A stretch of DNA of 40,525 nt from CAZCEC01 sp964497615 (GTDB lineage: Bacteria > Chloroflexota > Anaerolineae > Anaerolineales > UBA6663): NCBI GenBank assembly GCA_964497615.1, contig CAZCEC010000060.1, positions 1 through 40,525 of the forward strand, in the 5' to 3' direction. The notes beneath the pieces are model-generated. The model did no database searches and had not been told where the DNA came from. It saw nothing but the letters and a program-made list of their open reading frames with translations. Below, piece by piece: positions 1-9,482 of the stretch. Each line of letters opens with the position of its first letter. Position 1 is the stretch's first letter. The translations under genes were made by a program, and so were the position numbers.

Positions 1-3000
1 CGCAGGTGCTGCGCCACCCGCGTGGCCTGCTCGTCCAGCTCGCGGTAGGTCAGCGCCGCCCCGTCGCCCGCCACCGCCACCGCCTCCGGCGTGCGCGCCG
101 CCTGCGCCGCGATCCACTCCGCCACGCCCCCCGCTTCCATCGCCAGCTCAGTTGCGTTCCAGGCGCGGATCAGATCGCGCTCGGCCTCGCTGAGGATCGG
201 AATGTTGGCTACGCGCTGGCCCGGGTCGTCAACAATACCCTCCAGCATCAACTGGAAGTGCGCCACGAACCGTTCAATGGTCGCCCGGTCGAACAGGTCT
301 GTGCTGTACTGAAGAAATCCCGCCAGCCCACCGGGCTGGTCCATCATCATCAGGTCAAGGTCAAACCGTGCCTGCCGCAGCGGCATTGCCACCGACTCCA
401 ACTGCAAGTCGCCCCACGCGGCGCGCCCGCCAGGCTGGCCGAGCATGAACGGCACCGACGCTGGCGCGCGCTGCGGCTGCTGAAGCACAAACATCGCCTG
501 GATCAGCGGCGACCGGCTGGGATCGTGGCTGGGTTGCAGCCGCTCCACAAGCTGCGCGAACGGATACTCCTGGTGCTCCAGGGCATCCAGCAGCGTGTGG
601 CGTGTCTGGCGCAGAAACTCCCGAAACGTTGGATTCTCGGCGCAAGTGGACCGCAGCGCCACCGGGTTCACGAAGTACCCCACGATGTCGGTGAACTCGG
701 CCCGGCTGCGCCCATTCGTCAGCGTGCCGGTCAGCACCTCCTCCTGGCCGGTGTACCGGTGCAGCAGCGCCTGGAACGCCGCCAGCAGCGCCGCGTTTAG
801 AGTCACGCCCTCTGCGCGCGCCAGCGCCTTGAGCCGTTGGGTCAATGTCGGGTCAAGCTGGAACGAGAATGAATCTCCTCCGAACGATTGCACTGGCGGG
901 CGCGGCCGGTCGGTGGGCAGGTCCAGGATGGGCAGCCTGCCGCCAAGCTGCCGTGACCAGTAGGACCACAGGCGCTCGCCCGCTTCGCCTGCCAGCAGGT
1001 CCGCGTGCCACTGCACGTAGTCGGCGTATGTGCGCGCCGGCTGAGGAAGCTTGCGCGCCGCGCCACCGCGCCCCGCCCGATAGAGCGCCTCCAGTTCATC
1101 CACCAGCACCAGCAGCGACCAGAAGTCCACCAGGACGTGATGCACGCCCAGCAGCAGCACATGTTCTTGGGCCGATAGCGTGAACAGCCGGGCGCGCAGC
1201 GCGGGCCCTTGCTCAAGATCGTACGGTTCGTGAAAGGCCTGATCGAGCATGGGCTGGAGCGTGTCCGTCCCTTGCCCCTGAATATCCACCCTGTCCAGCG
1301 CGACGGCGGCCTGCGCGTGGATGCGTTGAACCGGCGCGCCCCCCTCGGTCGTGATCGTTGAGCGGAGCGCCGGGTGCCGGTCAACCAGCGTTTGGAGCGC
1401 GGCCTGGAGCGCGGCGGTGTCGAGCGGCCCGGTCAGGCGCGCCGTCCAGCCGATGTTGTAGGCCGCGCTGCGCGGCGCCATCTGGTAGATGGTCCACAGC
1501 GCCGCCTGACCGCGCGTGAGCGGGTGCCCGGTGTCGGGCGCGCTCGGGGCTGGGGTCTGCTGCCCGCTCGCCTCGCCCAACTTGTCCGCGAGCAGACCGG
1601 CCAACTGGCTGGCGCTCGGCCCGCGCAGGAAAGTCGCCATGGGAACACTCAGGTGAAGGTGGCGGTCCACCCGGTTGCGCAGTTCCACTGCCATCAACGA
1701 GTCGAGGCCCACCTCGTTGAGCGGCTGCTGGGGATCAAGCGTCGTGGGCGCAAGCTTCAGCACCTCTGCCACCTGCGCGAGCAGGAATGCCTCCACCGCC
1801 TGCCGGCGGGCAGACGGAGCAGCAGCGGCCAGCGCCTCCAGGTCCGGCCCCGCGGTGCCAACCCGGTCGGCGGGCGGACCCTCCACGGGCGGCAGCACCC
1901 CCACCTGCGCGGCCTCGCGGTCCAGCAGCAACTCCAATGCCCTCAACCCGTCTGCCGGCGCGATCTCGCCCACGCCCCGGCTGGCCCACAGCGCCACACC
2001 GCGCCCCCCGTTGGCGGCCGACATGCCTGTTTCCGCCCACGGGCCCCAGTTGATGCTCAGGGCCGGCAAGCCCGCCCCTCGCCGCATGTGGGCCAGCGCG
2101 TCGAGAAAGGCATTCGCCGCGGCATACCCGCCCTGCCCCGCCGAGCCCAGCACCGCCGCCGACGACGAAAACAGCACGAAGAAGTCGAGGGTCAAGTCCG
2201 CCGACAGCCGATGAAGGTGCCACGCGCCCAAGGTCTTTGGCCTCAGCACGCGCCCAAATCGCTCTGGGGTCTGTTCTACCAGCACGCTGTCATCAAGCAC
2301 GCCAGCAGCGTGGACGATGCCGCGCACAGGCCCCAGTTGGCCGGCCTCCGCCAGTGCCCGCGCCGCGTCCGCGCCGTCGGCCACATCGGCTGCCACCGCC
2401 GCCACCTTCGCCCCTGCCTGTTCCAGCCGCCCAATGGCCTCCAGCGCCGCGGGCGACGGCTGGCCGCGCCCGACCAGCACCAGGTTACGGGCGCCGCGCT
2501 GCGCCATCCAGCCCGCCACCCGCAGCCCCAGCGCCCCCAGGCCGCCGGTGATCAGGTAACTCGCCTCCCCCCGCAGTTCCAAAGGTGCCGCGCCCGCAAG
2601 TCTCGCGGGCGTGCGCGTCAATCGCGCGGCGTAGCGCTGCCCAGAGCGGATGGCTGTTTCGGCCCCAGGCGTCGCGCCGCGCAATTCACTCGCCAGCAGA
2701 AGCGCCTCAGCCGCGGTTGGCGCCGCCTCAATGTCAACCAGCCCTCCCCAAAGGTCGGGATGCTCCCGGGCAATCGTGCGTCCCAGCCCCCACAACAGCC
2801 CCTGGCTCGGCGCGACGGGCTGCGACGCACCGCCCACCGCCTGCCCCTCGCGCGTGACCACCCACAGCCGCGCCCTCAGCCTGTCGCTGGCGGCGAGTAA
2901 CTGCCCCAGCGCCAGCACGTCGCGCCAGCCCTTTTCCGTTAGTGCACCGTCACTTCCGGGCTGCTCCGGCTCGCTCAGATACACAACGCCCGCGCGCCGC

Positions 3001-6000
3001 TGCCCGCCCTCGTCCAATCCGGCCAAGGCCGGTTGCGCCTCAGCCACTGTTCGCACAACCAGAACTTGCCCGCCCGAATCGGTCAAGTGCGTGCTCAGCC
3101 AGTCGGCCAACGGGCCGCCGCTGTTGACGATCACCCAGTCCGCCGGAGCGTTAGCCGAATCGGATTGCAGCGGGAGCGGAGCAGGTTCCCAGTCGATGAT
3201 CCGCAGCCACTCGCCGACGCGCCCCTGGCCGGACCGGTCCAACAGTCCACGGCTGGCTCGTCGAAACAGCAGCCCGTCTATCACGCCAATCGCCTGGCCG
3301 CCCTCATCCATCAGGCGGACGTCGCCCACGGCCATTTCGTCCCAAGCCTCGCCGGCCCGCAGCCGCGCGGTGATTCGCAGCCGGCCCGCTGCGCGCCCGG
3401 TGATGGCGAGGCGCTCAATTCCCATCGGCAGATACAGCGCGGGCGCGGCCTCCTCGGGCAAGCTGTCTAGCAGCGCGGCCAGACAGACCTGGAAACAGGC
3501 GTCGAGCAGGGTCGGTGAAATCTGAGTCGCGGCAGCGCCGGCCTCCGTCCCCGTCTCGTCCAGGTAGGCCCAGGCGGCTCCTCCTCCGGCGTTCAGCCGG
3601 CCGAGGCGGCGGAATTGCGCGCCATACACCAGCCCGCCAGCCTCCGCCCGGTCGTAGAAATCCTTCGGCGCCCAGGCCGGCGGTTGTTCAGTCTGATCCG
3701 CGCTGAACACCGATTCCCCCTCGGCCCGCGTCGTCGTCAGCCGTCCGCTGGCGTGCAGCCTCCAGGCGCTCGGCTCATTCGCGTCCGCCTCGCTGCTAAA
3801 GACGCGCACCGAAGCAGTGTCGCCCTCCGGCACGACCACCGTTTGCAGCAGAACCCGCATCCCCTTGCGCAGGGGCAGGGGTTCGCTCACCACCAATTGC
3901 TCCAGGCTCACCGGGCGCCGGCTCCACGCCTGCCCGGCGGCCAGCGCCATCCCCACAAACCCCGCCGCCGGGAACAGCACCACCTCGCCCAGCCGATGGT
4001 CAGCCAGCGTCGAATCATCCGCCCCGGCCTCGGCCTCAAAGATGATTTCCTGCGAGGCCAGGCGCAGGCGTTTCCCAAGCAGAGCATGCGTGCCTTCTGC
4101 CGGCTCCGCGCGTCGCCCCACCAACCGCGTTGGCGTGTCAGGCTCAATCCAGTAGCGTTCGCGCTGCCACGGGTAGAGAGGCAGCGGCACGAAGTTGCCA
4201 GCCGGATAGACCTCGCTCCAATTCACCGGGTAGCCCTGGACGAATAGTTCCCCCAGCGCCTCGAGCCAGGTGGCGCGCCCATCCGTCTCGCGGCGCAGCG
4301 ACGCCAATAGCGTGCCCCGCTGGCCGGCCTGCTCCAGGCCCTCGGCCAGCGCCCCAGCCAGCACCGGGTGCGGCCCCACCTCAAGGAAGATGCCGCAGCC
4401 CTGCCGGATCATCTGCTCCACCGCCTCGGCAAAGCGCACCGGCTCGCGGATGCCGCGGCTCCAATACGCGGCCGAAAAGTCGCCGGCCTCCGCCGGCCGG
4501 CCGGTAACGGTGGAAACGATCATGCGCTGGGCGGCCTGCGGCCTCAGCCCCTCCAGCGCTCGCGCCAACTCGGCCTGGTAGGGTTCCATCTGCGGGCTAT
4601 GGAACGCGTAGTCCACCTCGAGCACCCGGCCGATCCCGTTCTGGCCGTGCCCCAGGCCCAGGGCCTTCAGCGCCTCGCGGTCACCGGCGAGTACTGTTGC
4701 CGTGGGGCCATTGAACGCCGCTATCGAAAGCCGCCCATTCAGCGGCTGGATCAGTTCCGCGGCCTGCTGCGCCGTCAGGTGCAGGACCGCCATGCCGCCC
4801 TGGCCGGTGGCGCCCTGCATCAGCCGCCCGCGGTGATAGGCCACGCGCATCGCCTCTTCCAGCGTGAGCACGCCAGCCGCGTACGCCGCCGCCACCTCGC
4901 CCACGCTGTGCCCCACCACCGCGTCCGGTTCGATGCCGCCGGCCCGCCACAGCGCCGCAAGCGCAATCTGGACCGCGCAAATCGCGGGTTGTGCCGCCTC
5001 CGTCTGGTCCAGCCGCGATTGGCCGGCGGGCGCGGTCAGCGCCTCCACCAGCGACCAGCCCGCGTACCCGCGCAGCGCGGCGTCGCACTGCCGCAGCGCC
5101 TCATGTGCCGCCGGCTCCGCCAAAAGCGCCCGGCCCATGCCCGCCCATTGCGCGCCCTGTCCGCAGAACACGAATGCCACTTTCGGGCGCGGCCCGTTGA
5201 GTTTGCGTCCCCACCGGATGCCAGGACCGCTTGCGCCGGCCAGCGCGCGCCGCAGGTTGGCGCTTAGCTCACTCGTGTCGCGCGCCACCACCGCCAGCCG
5301 GTGCTCCAGGTGCGCGCGGCGCCGGCTGGCCGAGTAGCCCAAGTCCTCCAGCGCGGGCGTGTCGCCTGCCGCCAATTGATCGGCCGTGGCCTGAGCCAGT
5401 CCGCGCAGAGCTGCGTGGCTCCGCGCCGAAAGCACCAGCACTTCGGCCCGCCCTTGGACGGCGCTGGGTAGGACGGCCTCGCCCAACCCGGCCAGGCTTG
5501 GCGGCAGCGCTTCCAGGCTCGCCGATGGGAAAAGCCGCTGCCAGTCCACCTCGGCGCCCAGTGTGTAAAGCCTGCCCAGCGTTTCGAGCAGCGCTGCCCG
5601 GTCATCGCCATCGCGCCGGAGCGACGGCACAGCCACGCCCTCCTGGCCGGCCGCGTCGAGGCTCTCTCTTATCGGGCGCACCAGAATCGGGTGCGGGCTG
5701 AGTTCCACAAATATGCGGAAGCCATCCTCAATCAGCTGGCGCGTGGCTTCCGCGAAGCGCACCGGCTGCCGCAGGTTGCGGGACCAATAGCCGGCCTCGA
5801 AGGCCGGCCCTTCGAGCCGCGCGCCCGTGACCGTGGAGTAGAACGGGATCGTGGCGGCGCGGCTCGGCCAGCCGTTCAGCCTGGTCTCCAGTTCCTGGGC
5901 CGCTGCCTCGACGAAGGGGCTGTGGGAGGCGAATTCAATCGGCAGCCGGCGATAGAATGTGCCCTGCTGCCTCAGCCTCGGCTCCAGCGCCTCCAGCGCG

Positions 6001-8339
6001 CTGGCCTCGCCGGAGATCACCGTGGTGCGCGGCCCATTGTGCGCGGCGATGGCGACCTTTCCCTCTCTGCCCGCCACCAGCCCAAGCGCCTCGTCCTGAC
6101 TGAGCGCCGCCAGCAGCATGCCGCCCGGCGCCGGGTGCCGCTGGAGCGCTTCGCCGCGCAGCCAGACGACCCGGGCGGCCTCTTCCACGCTCAACGCGCC
6201 GGCAATCCACGCCGCGGCGATCTCGCCCATGCTGTGACCAATCACCGCCCCCGGCCGAATGCCCCAGGCCCGCCATTGGTCTGCCAGCGCAATCTGAATG
6301 CCGCACAACACCGCCTGCGCAGCCTCAATCGTGTCGAAACGCGGCCCCGGCTCGGGCGCCGTCAACTCCTCCAGCACCGACCAGCCGGCCAGGCGCCGCC
6401 AGGCCCGGTCGTACCGTTCGAGCGATGCGCGAAACACCGCTTCGTCTCGCAGCAGCTCGCGCGCCATGCCAAAGTGGTGCGCGCCCTGTCCGGGCAGCAC
6501 GAAGACCACCCGGCCAGCGTCGCCCTTCAGCGCCTCTCCCCGCGCCCATCCGGGCCGCTCCTCACCGCCCACCAGCGCGTCGAGTTGCGCGCGCAGCTCC
6601 ACCGGCGAGTTGCAGAGGATGGCCGCGCGGTGCGGTTCGGCGCTCAGCCAGCGCGCGGCCGCGGCCGCCGTTCGCTCCAGGGAGGTGGCCGGCGCCTCCC
6701 TCAGTGCCGCCGCGCGCGCGCGCAGCCCCGCAGCGTCGGCTGCCGCCAGCGGCACCACTTGGGCGCGCGGCGTTGGCCCCTCGACCACCACATGGCAATT
6801 GGTGCCGCCAAAGCCAAACGAACTGACGCCGGCCAGCGACGGATGCTGCCTGACGGGCCACGGACCCAGCGCCGTCTGCACCTGCAGGCGCAGTTCGTCA
6901 AACGCGATGTGCGGGCTGGGCGTCTCGAAATGCAGGCTGGGCGGGATCTGCCCCTGCCGGAGGGCAAGCGCCACCTTGATCAGCCCGGCGACGCCCGCCG
7001 CGGCCTCCAGATGCCCAAAGTTAGTCTTGACCGAGCCTAGCCGCAGCGGCTGGTCCGCCGGGCGGCCAGCCCCCAGCACGGCGCCCAGCGCGCCGGCCTC
7101 AATCGGATCGCCCAGCGCCGTGCCCGTTCCATGCGCCTCGACATAGTCAATGTCGGCCGGCTGCACCCCGGCGCGCCGGCAGGCCTGGCGCAGCACCGCT
7201 TCCTGCGCTTTGGGGTTTGGCGCGGTCAGCCCGTTGCTATAGCCGTCGTTGTTCACCGCGCTGCCGCGGATGATGGCATAGATCGGGTCGCCCTCCGCCA
7301 CAGCCTGCGACAGCGGTTTCAGCACCACGACTCCGCCGCCTTCGCCGCGCACATATCCGTCGGCCCCCGCGTCGAAGGCCCGCGAGCGTCCCTCGGGCGC
7401 CATCGCGCCGAACTTGCACATCGCCACCGTGCTCTCGGGCGTCAGGATCAGATTAACCCCGCCAGCCAGCGCCACGGTGGCCTCGCCCGCGCGCAGGCTC
7501 TGGCATGCCAGGTGAACCGCCACCAGCGACGATGAGCAGGCAGTATTAACCGTGAGGCTTGGACCCTCAAACCCGAACACGTAGGACACCCGCGCCGGGA
7601 TGATGCTGGTATCCTGCCCCGTGGCGGAGTGCTGGACGATTGAGGCCAGGTCTTGGCCGGGCAAACGCGCGTAGTCGCTCCACATCGCGCCAAAGAACAC
7701 GCCCACTGGGCGGCCGCGCAGGTGATCGGCCGGCAGGCCGGCATCCTCCAGCGCCTCCCAGCTCAGTTCCAGCATCAGCCGCTGCTGCGGGTCCATCTGG
7801 ACGGCCTCGCGCGGTGAGATGCCGAAGAACAGGGGATCGAAATGATCCACCTGGTCCAAAAAGCCGCCCCAGCGGGTGTGCATCTTGCCGGGCAACTGGG
7901 GATCCTCGGCATACAGCACCCTCAGGTCCCAGCGGTCGCCGGGCACTTCGCGAATGAGGTCAGCGCCCGCGCACAGCAGGCGCCAGAACGCGCGGGGGCT
8001 GGGTGCGCCCGGAAAGCGGCAGGCCAGCCCGATAATGGCGATCGGTTCGTTAGTCGCCGGCAGATTGGAAGCGAAGTCGTCCGGCAGTTCTGTTTCGCCG
8101 GCCAGATAGCGGGCTAGCGCCTGCGGGGTCGGATACGTCCAGACGACGGTAGGGGGAAGTGCACGGCCGAAGGCCGCCGCCAGGTCGGCGATCAGCGCCG
8201 TCGCCCTCGCCGAGTCGAGATCGTAGTGGCTAAAGCGCTCGGTGGCCTCTATCGCAGACGGCGGTAAGCCAAGCTGCTGCGCGAGGAGAGAGACCACTCT
8301 GGTCTGAATCTCCTCCACCGTTGGATGCCTCTGGGTCAT
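1..8339 (-). CDS. Hybrid polyketide synthase / non-ribosomal peptide synthetase (3' end outside window)
   Basis: The ORF reads without a stop from ATG at 8339 through base 1, giving 2779 codons; its C-terminus lies outside. Domains in order: N-terminal ACP (DLDS, Ser43); KS about 97-520 with TACSSS Cys268, HGTGT His403 and NFGH His443; AT1 with GHSMGE Ser703 and FASH His806; AT2 with GHSVGE Ser1145 and YAFH His1247; DH with His1448 and Asp1613; KR with GGLGALG near 1932, an LDD motif at 2015-2017 (B-type) and Tyr2072; ACP with GLDS Ser2214; condensation domain with HHVLVDF at 2400-2406; then the start of an adenylation domain (LTYREL). No ER or methyltransferase is seen. By family rules the module extends an acyl chain, reduces and dehydrates it to an enoyl group, and hands it to an amino acid. 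The tandem ATs are unusual. The incoming chain and amino acid cannot be told from this window. Confidence 0.96.
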   Translation of the reverse strand, partial: MTQRHPTVEEIQTRVVSLLAQQLGLPPSAIEATERFSHYDLDSARATALIADLAAAFGRALPPTVVWTYPTPQALARYLAGETELPDDFASNLPATNEPIAIIGLACRFPGAPSPRAFWRLLCAGADLIREVPGDRWDLRVLYAEDPQLPGKMHTRWGGFLDQVDHFDPLFFGISPREAVQMDPQQRLMLELSWEALEDAGLPADHLRGRPVGVFFGAMWSDYARLPGQDLASIVQHSATGQDTSIIPARVSYVFGFEGPSLTVNTACSSSLVAVHLACQSLRAGEATVALAGGVNLILTPESTVAMCKFGAMAPEGRSRAFDAGADGYVRGEGGGVVVLKPLSQAVAEGDPIYAIIRGSAVNNDGYSNGLTAPNPKAQEAVLRQACRRAGVQPADIDYVEAHGTGTALGDPIEAGALGAVLGAGRPADQPLRLGSVKTNFGHLEAAAGVAGLIKVALALRQGQIPPSLHFETPSPHIAFDELRLQVQTALGPWPVRQHPSLAGVSSFGFGGTNCHVVVEGPTPRAQVVPLAAADAAGLRARAAALREAPATSLERTAAAAARWLSAEPHRAAILCNSPVELRAQLDALVGGEERPGWARGEALKGDAGRVVFVLPGQGAHHFGMARELLRDEAVFRASLERYDRAWRRLAGWSVLEELTAPEPGPRFDTIEAAQAVLCGIQIALADQWRAWGIRPGAVIGHSMGEIAAAWIAGALSVEEAARVVWLRGEALQRHPAPGGMLLAALSQDEALGLVAGREGKVAIAAHNGPRTTVISGEASALEALEPRLRQQGTFYRRLPIEFASHSPFVEAAAQELETRLNGWPSRAATIPFYSTVTGARLEGPAFEAGYWSRNLRQPVRFAEATRQLIEDGFRIFVELSPHPILVRPIRESLDAAGQEGVAVPSLRRDGDDRAALLETLGRLYTLGAEVDWQRLFPSASLEALPPSLAGLGEAVLPSAVQGRAEVLVLSARSHAALRGLAQATADQLAAGDTPALEDLGYSASRRRAHLEHRLAVVARDTSELSANLRRALAGASGPGIRWGRKLNGPRPKVAFVFCGQGAQWAGMGRALLAEPAAHEALRQCDAALRGYAGWSLVEALTAPAGQSRLDQTEAAQPAICAVQIALAALWRAGGIEPDAVVGHSVGEVAAAYAAGVLTLEEAMRVAYHRGRLMQGATGQGGMAVLHLTAQQAAELIQPLNGRLSIAAFNGPTATVLAGDREALKALGLGHGQNGIGRVLEVDYAFHSPQMEPYQAELARALEGLRPQAAQRMIVSTVTGRPAEAGDFSAAYWSRGIREPVRFAEAVEQMIRQGCGIFLEVGPHPVLAGALAEGLEQAGQRGTLLASLRRETDGRATWLEALGELFVQGYPVNWSEVYPAGNFVPLPLYPWQRERYWIEPDTPTRLVGRRAEPAEGTHALLGKRLRLASQEIIFEAEAGADDSTLADHRLGEVVLFPAAGFVGMALAAGQAWSRRPVSLEQLVVSEPLPLRKGMRVLLQTVVVPEGDTASVRVFSSEADANEPSAWRLHASGRLTTTRAEGESVFSADQTEQPPAWAPKDFYDRAEAGGLVYGAQFRRLGRLNAGGGAAWAYLDETGTEAGAAATQISPTLLDACFQVCLAALLDSLPEEAAPALYLPMGIERLAITGRAAGRLRITARLRAGEAWDEMAVGDVRLMDEGGQAIGVIDGLLFRRASRGLLDRSGQGRVGEWLRIIDWEPAPLPLQSDSANAPADWVIVNSGGPLADWLSTHLTDSGGQVLVVRTVAEAQPALAGLDEGGQRRAGVVYLSEPEQPGSDGALTEKGWRDVLALGQLLAASDRLRARLWVVTREGQAVGGASQPVAPSQGLLWGLGRTIAREHPDLWGGLVDIEAAPTAAEALLLASELRGATPGAETAIRSGQRYAARLTRTPARLAGAAPLELRGEASYLITGGLGALGLRVAGWMAQRGARNLVLVGRGQPSPAALEAIGRLEQAGAKVAAVAADVADGADAARALAEAGQLGPVRGIVHAAGVLDDSVLVEQTPERFGRVLRPKTLGAWHLHRLSADLTLDFFVLFSSSAAVLGSAGQGGYAAANAFLDALAHMRRGAGLPALSINWGPWAETGMSAANGGRGVALWASRGVGEIAPADGLRALELLLDREAAQVGVLPPVEGPPADRVGTAGPDLEALAAAAPSARRQAVEAFLLAQVAEVLKLAPTTLDPQQPLNEVGLDSLMAVELRNRVDRHLHLSVPMATFLRGPSASQLAGLLADKLGEASGQQTPAPSAPDTGHPLTRGQAALWTIYQMAPRSAAYNIGWTARLTGPLDTAALQAALQTLVDRHPALRSTITTEGGAPVQRIHAQAAVALDRVDIQGQGTDTLQPMLDQAFHEPYDLEQGPALRARLFTLSAQEHVLLLGVHHVLVDFWSLLVLVDELEALYRAGRGGAARKLPQPARTYADYVQWHADLLAGEAGERLWSYWSRQLGGRLPILDLPTDRPRPPVQSFGGDSFSFQLDPTLTQRLKALARAEGVTLNAALLAAFQALLHRYTGQEEVLTGTLTNGRSRAEFTDIVGYFVNPVALRSTCAENPTFREFLRQTRHTLLDALEHQEYPFAQLVERLQPSHDPSRSPLIQAMFVLQQPQRAPASVPFMLGQPGGRAAWGDLQLESVAMPLRQARFDLDLMMMDQPGGLAGFLQYSTDLFDRATIERFVAHFQLMLEGIVDDPGQRVANIPILSEAERDLIRAWNATELAMEAGGVAEWIAAQAARTPEAVAVAGDGAALTYRELDEQATRVAQHL

Positions 8340-8386
8340 CGCCGATCACCGCTATTCTGACAGCTTACATACCAACCCATCAACCT

Positions 8387-8414
8387 ATTGTGCATTGCCG
8401 GTCTGGAATGTCAA
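8387..8414 (-). promoter_or_regulatory. Promoter of the PKS-NRPS gene
   Basis: On the minus strand a perfect TTGACA (8409-8414) is followed after 16 bases by CACAAT (8387-8392). Transcription would start near 8380, about 40 bases ahead of the ATG at 8339. The gene could therefore be expressed separately from the thioesterase gene upstream. The start codon has only a weak GGTGA about ten bases ahead. Confidence 0.55.
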
Positions 8415-8458
8415 ATATCCGCGCTTAGCGGTCCTGAGCTGGCGGGCGCATAGGTTGT

Positions 8459-9220
8459 CTAGTGGTCGTGCGGCACGCCGGAGAGCATTTCGCGCGCGAT
8501 CAGATCAAGCAGTGGCGGCAATGCTTCCTGCAGATAGAAGTGTCCCCCCGCAAACAGCTCGACCCTGAAGGTGCTGCTCGTCTGCGCCTGCCAGGCCGCC
8601 AGTTCGGCCGGGTGGGCCCACTCATCCTGGTCGCCGCCGATGGCCAGGATGGGGCAGTCGAGCGGCGCTTCGGCGCGATACTGGTAAGTTTCGATCAGCC
8701 TGAAGTCGGCCCGGAGCATGGGCAGAAACAGTTGCAGCAGTTCCGGCTCTGCCAGGATTGCGGCCGGGATGCCGTTGTAGCGTTGCCGCAGGCTGACGAT
8801 GAAGGGACCTTCTGGCAGGGTGTGCAGCGGCGTTTCGGTCCGCGCCAATTGCGGCGCCCGGCGCGCGGACACGAATAACTGCGCTAGAGACGCCTGGCCC
8901 CGCCGGCGAAGTTGGCGCGCAAACTCGAAGGCCAGCAGCGCCCCCATGCTGTGCCCAAAACACACCGTAGGCCGGTCGAGCATGGGGCCCAAGGCCTCGG
9001 CCGCCGCCGCGGCCAGGTTCTCCAGGTCGGCCGGCACCGGGTCGCGCATGCGGCCGTCGCGGGCTGGAAGCTGAATCGCCCAGACCTCGATCTCGTCCGG
9101 GAGCAAATCCGGCCAGGCGCGATAGACCGACACCCCGCCGCCAGCGTAAGGGAAGCAGAGCAGGCGCAGCCGTGCGCGCGGATTTGGCCTTCGACAATGA
9201 AACCAGGTATCGATTCGCAT
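8459..9220 (-). CDS. Type II thioesterase (alpha/beta hydrolase)
   Basis: 253-residue protein of the GrsT/TEII family, which removes misprimed or stalled acyl groups from carrier proteins of PKS and NRPS lines. The N-terminal LLCFPYAGGG strand-loop is typical, the nucleophile lies in GHSMGA, the acid probably in GGDQDEW, and the histidine in GGHFYL, so the catalytic triad looks complete. The reading frame is open up to 9364, but a promoter places the transcript start near 9270, and homology begins at MRIDTWFHC, so ATG 9220 is chosen; its ribosome site is weak. It lies 119 bases upstream of the PKS-NRPS gene on the same strand, which supports a proofreading role for that line. Confidence 0.93.
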   Translation of the reverse strand: MRIDTWFHCRRPNPRARLRLLCFPYAGGGVSVYRAWPDLLPDEIEVWAIQLPARDGRMRDPVPADLENLAAAAAEALGPMLDRPTVCFGHSMGALLAFEFARQLRRRGQASLAQLFVSARRAPQLARTETPLHTLPEGPFIVSLRQRYNGIPAAILAEPELLQLFLPMLRADFRLIETYQYRAEAPLDCPILAIGGDQDEWAHPAELAAWQAQTSSTFRVELFAGGHFYLQEALPPLLDLIAREMLSGVPHDH

Positions 9221-9246
9221 ATGCCCGCTGTGGCAACCACCATGAC

Positions 9247-9260
9247 CTCCGCTAGCGGAG
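9247..9260. promoter_or_regulatory. Perfect 14-bp palindrome, candidate operator
   Basis: CTCCGCTAGCGGAG is its own reverse complement and sits just downstream of the predicted thioesterase transcription start. A matching half-site (CTCCGCTA on the minus strand) recurs at 9293-9300, touching the -35 box. This is the layout of a repressor binding site for the biosynthetic cluster; the regulator is unknown. Confidence 0.4.
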
Positions 9261-9276
9261 CCAGGTTCCGGCGAAA

Positions 9277-9304
9277 ATTGTAGACTAAATCGTAGCGGAG
9301 TCAA
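9277..9304 (-). promoter_or_regulatory. Promoter of the thioesterase gene
   Basis: Minus-strand TTGACT (9299-9304), a 16-base spacer and TACAAT (9277-9282). The predicted start near 9270 gives a leader of about 50 bases before ATG 9220. Confidence 0.6.
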
Positions 9305-9358
9305 AGCGGCGCGCGGACGCGTTCCAACCCGGGGGCGGCTTACGCCTTTTCCCGGCCA

Positions 9359-9458
9359 GGTCATTCCGAGGCATGCCTCGGCGCTGAGGGGTACGTTGGC
9401 CCACCGGCATCGATGCAGCCGGCCTCAAGCGGCAGCAGCAGTGGCCTTCGGAATGACC
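9359..9458. repeat. 100-bp palindromic element with inverted ends (GTCATTCCGAGG family)
   Basis: The element starts GGTCATTCCGAGG (9359-9371) and ends with its near-perfect inverse (9445-9458). Inside the left end is a perfect 16-bp palindrome, CCGAGGCATGCCTCGG (9366-9381). The same GTCATTCCGAGG core recurs at 37351-37362. It resembles REP/MITE-like non-coding elements. It lies between the CBS gene end and the thioesterase promoter. Confidence 0.6.
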
Positions 9459-9482
9459 TTCAGCACCGGCGCTTTCCCGCCG

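Noticed and set aside
1374..2900. Long plus-strand open frame of about 500 codons opposite the PKS
   Set aside because: Its product is Arg/Pro/Gln-rich low complexity with no domains, while the minus strand encodes clear KR and ACP domains. It is a GC-driven shadow.
5691..7040. Plus-strand frame of about 450 codons
   Set aside because: Antisense to the AT1 and KS regions, no motif, composition typical of a shadow.
9221..9364. N-terminal extension of the thioesterase to 9364
   Set aside because: It would start upstream of the predicted transcript start and adds 48 residues without homology.
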